Below the pieces are notes generated by a model. The model saw only the letters and a program-made list of their open reading frames with translations, ran no database searches and was not told the DNA's origin. Shown one piece after another: positions 48,260 through 57,654 of a DNA stretch of 64,000 nt. The stretch spans positions 1 through 64,000 of the forward strand of contig JACQDD010000116.1 in the NCBI GenBank assembly GCA_016201265.1. The letters are read 5' to 3'. Numbering within the stretch: the stretch's first letter is position 1; each line of letters starts with the position of its first letter. Position numbers and translations under genes: made by a program. Origin of the DNA: Terriglobales bacterium (GTDB lineage Bacteria; Acidobacteriota; Terriglobia; Terriglobales; Acidobacteriaceae).

Positions 48260-49495
48260 CTAAGGGCCAGTTCCACCCTGCGCCTCGACGAGAAATTCTT
48301 TGCCCTTGCTCTCCGGTCCCAAGCCAACCACGACCGTCAGCAGAATGATGTTCGCGATCTCGAACCCGGCCAGAGCCCAGGAGTAACCGAGGCGGTCCCG
48401 CAGAGCGTACTCCACGGTATTTACGGGCGAGGCGACCAGAATCCCCAGCTGATACGTCAGACCCGGAATCAGGCCGCGCACCGCTGCCGGAGATAGTTCA
48501 TTCAAGTGGGCCGGTATGATCCCCCACGCCCCCTGTACTCCCACCTGCATCAGGAACGCACCCAGCGCCAGCACTCCCAGACTGCCTCCGAAGGCCCAGA
48601 GCGGGATCACGCACAGGGAAAGCAGAGCGGCCGTCACCAGGCTGCGCCGTCGCCCGATGCGCTCCGAGAGTTGGCCGAAGATCACCGCTCCCAGCAAGGA
48701 TCCGACGTTATACAAGATGGCGATGTTGGCCACCGTCGAGGTGGAAAAGCCGTGCGTAGATTTCAGGAAATGCGGGTAGAGATCCTGGGTCCCGTGCGAC
48801 AGAAAATGCATACAACTCATCATTCCGACCAGGTAGAGGAACAGCTTCCAATGTGAGGCAGCGGTGCTGACGATGGAGCGAAATTCCGGCATGCGCTGCT
48901 GTTTCCAGGCCTCTGACTCCGTCACCTTGTAGCGGATGTAGAAGGCCAGCAGCGCGGGCAGACCGCCTACCCAGAACATGGCGCGCCAGCCCCACAGCGG
49001 CAGGACGACTTTGGCCGCCACCGCGGCCAGAAGATAACCGCAGGAGTAACCGGACTGCACGATTCCGGAGATCGTGCCCCTCCACTTGGAGGGCACGCTT
49101 TCCATAGCGAGCGAAGCGCCAACACCCCACTCTCCGCCCATGCCGATGCCGTAGATCGTGCGCAGAATGAGGAATACCGTGTAGTTCGGGGCAAAGCCGC
49201 AGAGCAGTTCCACGACGGAAAAGAACACCACGTTCGCCATGAGCGGGGTGCGGCGTCCGTAGCGGTCGGCGAGCAGGCCGAAGATAAGCGCACCCACCGG
49301 ACGCATAGCCAGCGTAGCCGCAGTCGTGAAGATGATCTTCGCGGGCGGAACGTGGAACTGCGCTGCCAGCACGTCCACCAGGAAAACCAGCACGAAGAAA
49401 TCGAAGGCGTCGAGGGTCCACCCGAGAAAACTGGCGCTGACGGCATGCGACTGCTTGGAGGTCAGGGGGAAGCGCGAAGGTTGGGCCGCTGTCAT
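48260..49495 (-). CDS. MFS transporter (sialate/carboxylate:H+ symporter-like)
   Basis: FLGWTLDAFDFFVLVFLV; LADRYGRRTPLM; GIGMGGEWGVGASLAMESVP. Confidence 0.9.
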   Translation of the reverse strand: MTAAQPSRFPLTSKQSHAVSASFLGWTLDAFDFFVLVFLVDVLAAQFHVPPAKIIFTTAATLAMRPVGALIFGLLADRYGRRTPLMANVVFFSVVELLCGFAPNYTVFLILRTIYGIGMGGEWGVGASLAMESVPSKWRGTISGIVQSGYSCGYLLAAVAAKVVLPLWGWRAMFWVGGLPALLAFYIRYKVTESEAWKQQRMPEFRSIVSTAASHWKLFLYLVGMMSCMHFLSHGTQDLYPHFLKSTHGFSTSTVANIAILYNVGSLLGAVIFGQLSERIGRRRSLVTAALLSLCVIPLWAFGGSLGVLALGAFLMQVGVQGAWGIIPAHLNELSPAAVRGLIPGLTYQLGILVASPVNTVEYALRDRLGYSWALAGFEIANIILLTVVVGLGPESKGKEFLVEAQGGTGP

Positions 49496-49686
49496 TTCGG
49501 GCGATAGGAACGAACGGGCAGCATTCTATTGCTTCGGAACCTCCGCGTCATCCGTGAAACAGCGTGTGGTAGGTCAGCCAGCGCCAAAAGTCCTGTCCAT
49601 CGGTTTCGGGGCTTGCGAGCGCAGCCAAGTATAATTGCAGTAATTTGACGGACAGCGCACTTCCCCGGCGCATCTAAAAGAAACAG

Positions 49687-52035
49687 GTGAATCGTACCCT
49701 CTCCAACGCCGGAGTCCTGGTGATAATCCTGCTCGCGTGGCCGTTGGGCTCGGCAGCGCAGGATCGTTCCGGCGAACTGCATCTTTCGGTCGCCGATTCC
49801 TCGGGTGCGGCCTTGGCGGCCCATGGCACGCTGATCAGCCAGGCCAACCACTTTGAGCTGAGTTTCGACACCAGCCCGACCGGCGAATACACTGCCAAGA
49901 AGCTGCCGCTGGGCAGCTACAAGTTGAGCCTGGAGCAAGCCGGCTTTGCTCCGTATGGCGCCCTGATTGAAATCCGCTCGGAACTGCCGCTGAAATTCTC
50001 GGCCGCCATGGTGGTGGCCACTGTAACCCAGACGGTCAACGTGCAGGATTCCGACACGCTGCTGGACACGATCAACATCGGCAACAGCTATCAGCTTGGC
50101 GCCGCCGTGCTGCGCGACTGGACGGCAACGGTTCCAGGACGGCAGGCCATTGACGTCGTACAAGCCCAGCCGGGCTGGCTGCTGGAGGCGAATGGGGTGC
50201 TGCATCCCCGGGGCGCCGAATACGACACACAGTATGTGGTAGACGGACTGCCGGTCCTGAACAATCGCTCGCCGGCGATATCTGCTTCCCTGGACCTGGA
50301 GGACGTGCAGTCGGTGAAGGTTTACACCTCCGGGATTCCCGCTGAGTTTGGCCGCAAGGTCGGGGGAGTGGTTGAAACCACCACGGAGCGAAATCCGGGG
50401 CGCGGTCTCCACGGCACGGTGATCCTGGGCGGAGGCAGCTTTGGCACCGGAAACGGTTACCTCGGAACAAGCTACTACAATGGCCGCAACGTATTTGGGC
50501 TGAGTGTGGAAGGGGCGCGCACCGGCCGTTTTCTCGATCCACCGGTGACGGAGAACTTCACCAATCGCGCCACCGTGGCCGGCGGCAAAGGAAGCTTTGA
50601 GCGGGACCTGACCGACAACGACCGGCTGCGCTTTTCCGTCACCTTCAATCGCTCCGGTCTTCTTGTCCCCAATGAACTCTTGCAGCAGGAAAACGGGCAG
50701 CGGCAGGACCGTAACAACCGGGAGATCTCAGGCCAAGTCGCCTATCAGCACACTTTTTCCTCCAACGTGATGGCTACGGTACAGGGACGGGTGCGGGACC
50801 TGCAGGCTGGACTGGTTTCCAACCCGCTGGCGACGCCGATCGAGGTGTTTCAGGACCGCGGGTTCCGGGAAGGCTATTTGAGCGCGACCGTCGCCGCTGC
50901 CTCCAAGCATCACGAATTGAAGGCGGGTGTGGACACAATCGCCAGCTCTGTTTATGAAAGATTCTCGTACCACATCACCAGGACCGAGATTAACGGCCAT
51001 CCGATTTTCGATCCTTCGACGCCACTGGATTTCGCATTTCACGACTCGGGGTACGACCGCGAGCAGGCGGTTTTCGTGCAGGACGCCGCGCACTTCGGCA
51101 ACCTGACTGTGAGCGCGGGAATTCGATTCGACCACTATCGTGTGCGGGTAGAGGAATCGGCCTGGAGTCCGCGTGTCGGCTTTGCCTGGTACGTGCCGAA
51201 GCTGGGCGTAGTGTTTCGCGGATCGTACGACCGGGTCTTCGGCACTCCCGCAATCGAGAACCTGTTGCTGAGTGCGTCGGCAAAAGTGCGCACGCTGGAC
51301 GAGGAAGTGTCACAGTTGCCGCTGCGGCCGGCGCGCGGCAACTATTACGAGTTAGGCGCTACCAAGGAACTGTTCCGCAAAGCGCACGTTTCGGCCAATG
51401 TCTTCCGGCGGAACATCCGCAATTTTGCCGACGATGATGTGCTGCTGAACACCGGCGTCAGCTTTCCGATCGCGATCCGCTCCGCGGATGTCTACGGGAT
51501 AGAAAGTCAACTCAGCCTGCCCCAGTGGGGACCGGTCACGGCGTGGGTCAGCTACTCTTACCAGGTTGCCGCGGTCCAGCTGCCGGTGGTTGGCGGGCTG
51601 TTTCTGGGTGAGGATGCCGCCGATGAGCTCAATTCTCATGAGCGTACCTGGAACTCCCAGGACCAACGGCACACCGCGCACGGGCAGGTGCGCTATCAGC
51701 CCTGGTCACGGTTCTGGATGGCCCTCGGCGCGTCGTACGGAACGGGGCTGCCGGTAGAACTGAGCGGGGAAGACCTCTCCACGCTGATTGCTCAGTTCGG
51801 TCCGGAGGTAGTGGACCGTGTGAACCTGGACGCAGGCCGGGTGAAGCCGTCGCTGACGGTCGATCTCTCGGCGGCGGTGGATCTGTACCGGAAAGAATCG
51901 CGCGCCCTGCGGTTGCAAGGCGACATCCGCAACCTGAATGACCGGCTGAACGTGATTAACTTCGCCAGCGTGTTTTCAGGCACTGCGATTGGCGCGCCGC
52001 GGGCGTTTTCTATGCGGCTGCGGTTTGAATATTGA
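49687..52035 (+). CDS. TonB-dependent receptor with N-terminal carboxypeptidase regulatory-like domain
   Basis: LHLSVADSSGAALAAHGTL; plug YVVDGLPVLNNRSPAISASLDLEDVQSVKVYTSGIPAEFGRKVGGVVETTT; C-terminal LRFEY. Confidence 0.9.
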   Translation: MNRTLSNAGVLVIILLAWPLGSAAQDRSGELHLSVADSSGAALAAHGTLISQANHFELSFDTSPTGEYTAKKLPLGSYKLSLEQAGFAPYGALIEIRSELPLKFSAAMVVATVTQTVNVQDSDTLLDTINIGNSYQLGAAVLRDWTATVPGRQAIDVVQAQPGWLLEANGVLHPRGAEYDTQYVVDGLPVLNNRSPAISASLDLEDVQSVKVYTSGIPAEFGRKVGGVVETTTERNPGRGLHGTVILGGGSFGTGNGYLGTSYYNGRNVFGLSVEGARTGRFLDPPVTENFTNRATVAGGKGSFERDLTDNDRLRFSVTFNRSGLLVPNELLQQENGQRQDRNNREISGQVAYQHTFSSNVMATVQGRVRDLQAGLVSNPLATPIEVFQDRGFREGYLSATVAAASKHHELKAGVDTIASSVYERFSYHITRTEINGHPIFDPSTPLDFAFHDSGYDREQAVFVQDAAHFGNLTVSAGIRFDHYRVRVEESAWSPRVGFAWYVPKLGVVFRGSYDRVFGTPAIENLLLSASAKVRTLDEEVSQLPLRPARGNYYELGATKELFRKAHVSANVFRRNIRNFADDDVLLNTGVSFPIAIRSADVYGIESQLSLPQWGPVTAWVSYSYQVAAVQLPVVGGLFLGEDAADELNSHERTWNSQDQRHTAHGQVRYQPWSRFWMALGASYGTGLPVELSGEDLSTLIAQFGPEVVDRVNLDAGRVKPSLTVDLSAAVDLYRKESRALRLQGDIRNLNDRLNVINFASVFSGTAIGAPRAFSMRLRFEY

Positions 52036-52157
52036 GGGCTCTTTCCGAAGTCCGCACCTCCAGATCTGGGAGACAGCAAACAAAGGTCCCAGAATATGCA
52101 AACAGTTGCAGACTTAGAAAAAGTGGTGCCGTTGCGAAAAGTTACATGCTATAAGAA

Positions 52158-52178
52158 AACCAGCATAAAAAGCTGGTT
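52158..52178 (+). terminator. hairpin after TonB receptor
   Basis: aaccagc-ataaaaa-gctggtt. Confidence 0.4.
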
Positions 52179-52271
52179 AGCCGCTCTAGTCCTGTCTCTC
52201 CCCCGGCGCTAAAACTGCTATCTCCCAGGCGAGGCCTGCCTGGCCTATTTCTGTTTTGGAGGTAACGGCTG

Positions 52272-54479
52272 ATGACGTGCCATTTCTCATCCAGGGGGAC
52301 GGTGATGGTGGACCCTAGCGCTTGCTTGCGCTCCGCTGGGGCGAACCGCTCGAAGTCCGCCCGCATAATCTTTTCTGCTGCGCTGCTTCTGTGCCTGGCC
52401 TTGGTTTCGACTTCCTTCGCGCAAGCTCCGTTTCCGACCAGCCTCGGGGATAACGCCCGCACCGCGGCCAACACCACGGAGACGCTCCTTTCCCCAAGCA
52501 ACGTCAACAAGAACGACTTCGGACGCCTGTTCAGCTTCCCCACCGACTACGTGGCCCAGGCGCAGCCGCTCTATGTCCCGAACGTGGACATCCCGGGTAA
52601 GGGAGTGCACAACGTCGTGTATGTGGTCACGATGAAAGATACGGTGTACGCCTTCGACGCAGAAAGCAACACGGGCGATAGCGCGACGCCCTTGTGGAGC
52701 GTGAACTTCACCGACCCGGCCAATGGTATTACGACCGCCAGCGGCACGAACCTTCCCTGCGGCAACGAGGGGGGATTCCTCGAAGAGGGAATCCTGGCCA
52801 CCCCGGCCATCGATGTCGCGACGAACACGATGTATCTCGTCGCCAAGACGGACGATAACGGGACGGTCGTGCACCGCTTGCATGCACTGGATATCGCTAC
52901 CGGACAAGAAAAGCTTGGCGGCCCGGTCGTTCTTAGCGCTACCAGCACCAGCAATGCCGGGCATGTGACCGTCTTCAACAGCCTGCACCAGAAGAACCGT
53001 CCTGGGGAGTTGTTGATGAACGGCGGCGTGTATCTGGGTTTCGGTTCGAATGGATGCAACGACAGCAACACAGGATGGGTTCTCGCCTATGACGCCACCA
53101 CGTTGCAGCAGACGGGAATCTTCAATACGAATCCCGACCATGGGCTGACTTCCATCTGGCAGTCGGGCGGCGGCTTGGCGGCCGACGATGCCGGGAACCT
53201 CTACCCGTTAACGTCGGAAGGAAAGTTCGATGTCGATACTGGCGGGCAAGGCTACACCGAGGCCGTCCTCAAGCTTTCCGGGAGTTCGCTGGACCTGACC
53301 GACTACTTCATTCCGTGGGATGTGGCGTTTATCAACGCCCACGACATGGACTTGAGTGGCGGTTCACCGGTGGTGCTGCCGGATCAGGGCGGTCCGTTTC
53401 CCCATGTCCTCGTTGCCTCCGGCAAGCAGGGCACGATCTACGTCCTGAATCGCGACAACCTGGGAATGTACGCCCCCAATGACAGCCAGATCATCCAGGA
53501 ATTGGCAGGTGTCATTGGCTCCATGCGAGGCGCTCCCGCGTACTGGGACAGCAAGTTGTATTTCAGCGCGAAGGCCGACCCGCTGAAGGTGTTTTCGGTC
53601 TCGGGCGGGATGTTGTCCCCGGCTCCCGTCGTCCAGACATCCGCGAAGCTTACCGGAGCACACACTCCTGCCATTTCCGCCAACGGCAACACGGACGGGG
53701 TGGTCTGGGTGATCAATGGCGGTGGGCTCTTTGCCTACGATGCCATCACGCTGAAAATGCTTTACAACTCGAAGCAACTTGCGCGCGACGCCCTGCCCAC
53801 GGTCGGGCATTTCGCGACTCAAACCGTGGCCAATGGCAGGGTGTACGTCGCGACCCGGACTTCGCTGGAAGTTTACGGGCTCTTTCATTACATGTCCGTG
53901 GCCTCCGGAGGCGGTCAGAGCGCAACCGTCGCAACCGCTTTGCCCGCACCCATCGAGGTCCAGGCGCTGCACGCTTATACGAACCTGCCCTTTCCCGGAA
54001 TGACGGTCACCTTCAGTGATGGTGGGAAGGGCGGCGTATTCAACCCGCCGTCTGCACTAACCGACGACAGCGGCATTGCCGCCACAACCTACACGTTGCC
54101 GACGAAGTCTGGTGCGTACACGCTAACCGCGTCGGCGACAGGCTTCGGCAACCTGACCACCACCGCGACCGCGTTGCCCGGACCTCCCGTCCTCATAGTT
54201 AGCGGCGGAGGGAACAAGCAAACCGGCCCCGCTGGTTCTGTTCTCCCCGTCCCCCTCGCCGCCAAAGTGCAGGATGCCTACAAGAACGGGGTGCCCGGCA
54301 TTACCGTCACCTTTGACGACAGTGGACAAGGAGGCGTCCTGACCCCAACTTCCGCGGTCACCGATGCATTCGGAAAAGCGCGCACGACCTACCAACTGCC
54401 CAGCATCCCGGGCACGTACAAGGTCAAGGCCAGTACCCCCGGTCTCAAGACGTTCAAATTTACCGAAACCGCGCAGTAA
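52272..54479 (+). CDS. secreted PQQ-like beta-propeller protein with two C-terminal Ig-like (Big_1-type) repeats
   Basis: YVVTMKDTVYAFDAESNTG; IYVLNRDNLG; C-terminal GMTVTFSDGGKGGVFNPPSALTDDSGIAATTYTLPTKSGAYTLTA and GITVTFDDSGQGGVLTPTSAVTDAFGKARTTYQLPSIPGTYKVKA. Confidence 0.78.
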   Translation: MTCHFSSRGTVMVDPSACLRSAGANRSKSARIIFSAALLLCLALVSTSFAQAPFPTSLGDNARTAANTTETLLSPSNVNKNDFGRLFSFPTDYVAQAQPLYVPNVDIPGKGVHNVVYVVTMKDTVYAFDAESNTGDSATPLWSVNFTDPANGITTASGTNLPCGNEGGFLEEGILATPAIDVATNTMYLVAKTDDNGTVVHRLHALDIATGQEKLGGPVVLSATSTSNAGHVTVFNSLHQKNRPGELLMNGGVYLGFGSNGCNDSNTGWVLAYDATTLQQTGIFNTNPDHGLTSIWQSGGGLAADDAGNLYPLTSEGKFDVDTGGQGYTEAVLKLSGSSLDLTDYFIPWDVAFINAHDMDLSGGSPVVLPDQGGPFPHVLVASGKQGTIYVLNRDNLGMYAPNDSQIIQELAGVIGSMRGAPAYWDSKLYFSAKADPLKVFSVSGGMLSPAPVVQTSAKLTGAHTPAISANGNTDGVVWVINGGGLFAYDAITLKMLYNSKQLARDALPTVGHFATQTVANGRVYVATRTSLEVYGLFHYMSVASGGGQSATVATALPAPIEVQALHAYTNLPFPGMTVTFSDGGKGGVFNPPSALTDDSGIAATTYTLPTKSGAYTLTASATGFGNLTTTATALPGPPVLIVSGGGNKQTGPAGSVLPVPLAAKVQDAYKNGVPGITVTFDDSGQGGVLTPTSAVTDAFGKARTTYQLPSIPGTYKVKASTPGLKTFKFTETAQ

Positions 54480-54503
54480 ACAGCCGTTCTGCAACCCTAA
54501 TGA

Positions 54504-54529
54504 CAAAGGCCGCTCGCGAGCGGCCTTTG
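54504..54529 (+). terminator. intrinsic terminator
   Basis: caaaggccgctcg/cgagcggcctttg perfect palindrome then tctttg. Confidence 0.75.
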
Positions 54530-54648
54530 TCTTTGAATCCGAAGTCACAAGTGTCTCCCGATTGACTTCCCCCCCGATTCGCGGGAGACTCGGCTAGAAG
54601 CCTGCTTCTATCGCGCCACGCTCGGCAGGCCTACCGGGACATCCAGCT

Positions 54649-55923
54649 ATGCTCCCGCAACCCATGTCGTGGTCGGAGCCGCGAGAAGACGATCCGAATC
54701 CGCTCGCCCAGACGGACCTAGCCCAGGCGCTCGAGCACCAGATTGCCGCCGGTTTTCCGCCCGGTCTGGCTCTCGACCTGGTGCTCAACGAACTGGTGGT
54801 GCGGGCGGCCACGGCGACGCGGGCTAGTGCCGCAGCCTTAGCGCTCCGGCGCGGCGAAGAAATGGTTTGTCGCGCCGCCACCGGAGAGCATGCTCCCGAC
54901 CTCGGAATCCCGTTGAATACCAGCGATGGCGTGTCCGGCGCCTGTCTGCGCACGCGCCAGTCCCAGCTTTGCCTCGATACCGAAACCGACCCGCGCGTGG
55001 ACGCCGCCACCTGCCGCCGCCTGGGGATTCGTTCCATGCTCGTCGTCCCCGTCCTGGAGAGCGAGGAACTGGTCGGGGTGCTGGAGGTGTTTTCCACCAA
55101 CCCCGCGGAGTTTGTGGAGAGCGACCAGAATCTGCTGGAAATCTTTGCCCGCGAGTGTGCCCGGATCCGGCGGGCAGCGCTCGCACTGGATCAGCGCCCG
55201 GCCGCGGCGCTCCAAACCGAACGGCCCCTGCTGCCGTTCTCGAGGGGCTTCGCTTTACCGGAGCAGAAAACTCGCGCTCCGTATGAGATCTGGACGCTGG
55301 CTTTGGGAACCCTGGCCATTCTGTTGACCATCGCGCTGAGTTTCATGATCGGCTCCCGCATCGGATGGCTGGGCCGGTCGTCGTCCGGGGCGCGCAGCCC
55401 AACGGCTGCGCCCGCCGTCGAACCGACGCAAATGCCCGCTCCGCAAACTGCCGCCGCGAAGCAGTCGCCCGGGAGTTCGGGACCAACCACGAAGTCTTCG
55501 CCCGCGTCCAATGCCGGCGGACTGGTCGTTTACGAGCAGGGAAAGGTAATTTTCCGGATGAAGCCCGCGCCCCCGCAGACGGCTGCAGAGCCGGCCGCGC
55601 CCGGGTCCGGGGAAGCAACTCCCGGCGGAATTGCGCGCGTCTGGCTGGCCGCGGATCTGGCCGAAAGCCGTCTCCGTCATCGCATCGAGCCGCAGTATCC
55701 GGCCGAGGCGCTGGCCGCCCATCGTACCGGAGAGGTCGTCCTGGAAGTGCTGGTCGGTGAGGACGGCGCCGTGGCTTCGATGCGCGAGGTGAGTGGCGAT
55801 CCTCTGCTGGCGGCGGCCGCCGCCGATGCCGTCCGCACCTGGCGCTATGAGCCTTACCGCGTGCAGGGTCGTCCGGCCGAGTTCCAGACTGATGTGACCC
55901 TCAAGTTCTCGCTGCCGGACTAG
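54649..55923 (+). CDS. GAF domain - TM helix - TonB C-terminal domain fusion protein
   Basis: GAF-like TSDGVSGACLRTRQSQLCLDTETDPRVDAATCRRLGIRSMLVVPVLESEELVGVLEVFS; TM LGTLAILLTIALSFMIG; TonB EVVLEVLVGEDGAVASMREVSGDPLLAAAAADAVRTWRYEPYRVQGRPAEFQTDVTLKF. Confidence 0.85.
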   Translation: MLPQPMSWSEPREDDPNPLAQTDLAQALEHQIAAGFPPGLALDLVLNELVVRAATATRASAAALALRRGEEMVCRAATGEHAPDLGIPLNTSDGVSGACLRTRQSQLCLDTETDPRVDAATCRRLGIRSMLVVPVLESEELVGVLEVFSTNPAEFVESDQNLLEIFARECARIRRAALALDQRPAAALQTERPLLPFSRGFALPEQKTRAPYEIWTLALGTLAILLTIALSFMIGSRIGWLGRSSSGARSPTAAPAVEPTQMPAPQTAAAKQSPGSSGPTTKSSPASNAGGLVVYEQGKVIFRMKPAPPQTAAEPAAPGSGEATPGGIARVWLAADLAESRLRHRIEPQYPAEALAAHRTGEVVLEVLVGEDGAVASMREVSGDPLLAAAAADAVRTWRYEPYRVQGRPAEFQTDVTLKFSLPD

Positions 55924-55979
55924 CGGACCCAACCTCGAGACGCGGGGCTTTTTAGGTCCGATTACTGTAACTTGCTATC

Positions 55980-56015
55980 TGCCTGATTGTCAGGCAAGAT
56001 GTATATTCAGGCAAG
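55980..56015. promoter_or_regulatory. candidate autoregulatory operator of the toxin-antitoxin operon
   Basis: tgcctga-ttg-tcaggca palindrome (55980-55996) and a direct copy of tcaggcaag at 56007-56015. Confidence 0.6.
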
Positions 56016-56028
56016 GAGCACATCTACC

Positions 56029-56313
56029 GTGGAATCAGCAAAGGTTGGGAAACGGGGTGCGGTCATTGTTCCTGCAAGACTCCGCAAGCGCTTCGGGATT
56101 GAAGAAGGCACTCTGGTGACTGCCGAAGAAACGGAGGACGGCATCCTGATTCGCCCCGCCGTGGTCGTCCCCGTGGAGCGTTATAGTCCGGAACGCAAAG
56201 CAGAATTCCTGCTCTCGACGGCGACCAGTCCTTCCGACTACCGCCGGGCCCGCAAGCAAGTGGAGAAGCTCGGCCTGGATCCGGATTCCGTTCCCCATCA
56301 TCGGCCGGAATAA
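56029..56313 (+). CDS. AbrB/MazE-type antitoxin
   Basis: VGKRGAVIVPARLRKRFGIEEGTLVTAEETEDGILIRP; GTG start with aaggag 10 nt upstream (track start 55987 lies in the operator). Confidence 0.85.
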   Translation: MESAKVGKRGAVIVPARLRKRFGIEEGTLVTAEETEDGILIRPAVVVPVERYSPERKAEFLLSTATSPSDYRRARKQVEKLGLDPDSVPHHRPE

Positions 56314-56712
56314 ATGGATCGGCTATTTCTTGACGCCAATGTTTTATTTTCGGCGGCTTATCGGCCCGATGCCGGGTTGCTGCAACTCTGGAAGCTTCCG
56401 GATGCAGCGCTCTGCGCGTCCCACTATGCGGTCGAGGAAGCGAGAATCAATCTGGCGGAGCCGGACCAGCGCCTGCGGCTGGCGCAGCTGACAAAGCGTC
56501 TGTCCTTTTTCGATGCCATACATGGCAAATTGCCCCGAGAAATCTCGCTGCCTGAGAAGGATGTTCCTATCATGCTGTCGGCAATTGAGGCGCGGGCAAC
56601 GCATCTGTTGACCGGCGATTTTCGCCACTTCGGCCGATATTTCGGCAGGAGAATTGGGGGCGTCCTCATCCTGCCTCCAGCGGCCTATCTGAGCAGCCGT
56701 CGCGCCACCTAG
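56314..56712 (+). CDS. PIN-domain toxin (VapC-like)
   Basis: MDRLFLDANVLFSAAYRP ... HLLTGDFRHFGRYFG; start abuts antitoxin stop. Confidence 0.85.
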   Translation: MDRLFLDANVLFSAAYRPDAGLLQLWKLPDAALCASHYAVEEARINLAEPDQRLRLAQLTKRLSFFDAIHGKLPREISLPEKDVPIMLSAIEARATHLLTGDFRHFGRYFGRRIGGVLILPPAAYLSSRRAT

Positions 56713-56748
56713 ACAACGGTCTGCTCGTCGTCGAAAACATTTTCTAAC

Positions 56749-57576
56749 CTACGAAAACGCCAGTTCCTTCGCCCGCTGCACGGCTTTCACCACGGCCTTG
56801 ATCAACGTCACACGCAGCTTGCCTTCTTCCAGTTCCATGATGCCATCAATGGTGCAGCCTGCCGGCGTGGTGACGGCGTCTTTCAGCAGCGCCGGATGAT
56901 CGCCGGTTTCGAGCACAACTCTAGCAGCCCCGAGTGTGGTCTGGGCGGCCAGCAGAGTTGAGACATCGCGCGGCAGGCCGACCTTCACGCCCGCCTCTGC
57001 CAGCGACTCGAGAATGATGTAGATATACGCCGGGCCGCTGGCTGAGAGCCCGGTCACCGCGTCCATGTGCTTTTCATCAACGATCACGGTGCGCCCCACC
57101 GCATCAAAAAACTTCGCCGCCGTATCCAGATGATGCTTCTGTGCGAAGCGTCCCTTGCAGAGCGCGGTCATCCCCGCACCCAGCACGCAAGGCGTGTTCG
57201 GCATGGCGCGCACCACCGGTACTTCGTTTTCCAGTCCGCGCTCGATCATTTCTGTCGGAACCGAAGCCGCGACGGAAATCAGCAACTGGTTGCGATTCAC
57301 GTGCGCACGGATCTCGCGGACCACATCCACGACCACCTGCGGCTTGACGCAGATAAAAATAATGTCGGCATCGCGCACCGCCTCGAGATTGTCGGTCCCG
57401 GCGTGGACCTTCAGCTTGTCTTTGAGCGCCCGCGCGCGCTCGGGATGCGCCACCGTGGTCCACGTCTGCGCGGGCGAGAGCGAGCCATCGCGCAAAAGCG
57501 CCTGCAACAGGATTCCACCGATCTTGCCGGCGCCCAGCACCGCCACTTTCTTCTTGGGAGTGACACCTCGGCCCAT
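56749..57576 (-). CDS. proC: pyrroline-5-carboxylate reductase
   Basis: KVAVLGAGKIGGILLQALL; VVRAMPNTPCVLGAGMTALCKG; VTGLSASGPAYIYIILESLAEAGVKVGLPRD. Confidence 0.95.
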   Translation of the reverse strand: MGRGVTPKKKVAVLGAGKIGGILLQALLRDGSLSPAQTWTTVAHPERARALKDKLKVHAGTDNLEAVRDADIIFICVKPQVVVDVVREIRAHVNRNQLLISVAASVPTEMIERGLENEVPVVRAMPNTPCVLGAGMTALCKGRFAQKHHLDTAAKFFDAVGRTVIVDEKHMDAVTGLSASGPAYIYIILESLAEAGVKVGLPRDVSTLLAAQTTLGAARVVLETGDHPALLKDAVTTPAGCTIDGIMELEEGKLRVTLIKAVVKAVQRAKELAFS

Positions 57577-57654
57577 ATTGTTTCTCCTGACAGTATGATG
57601 GTGAGTTTCCAGACTACACCACGAGGATCGCTTTTGCGGCAACGCAACGCGAGG

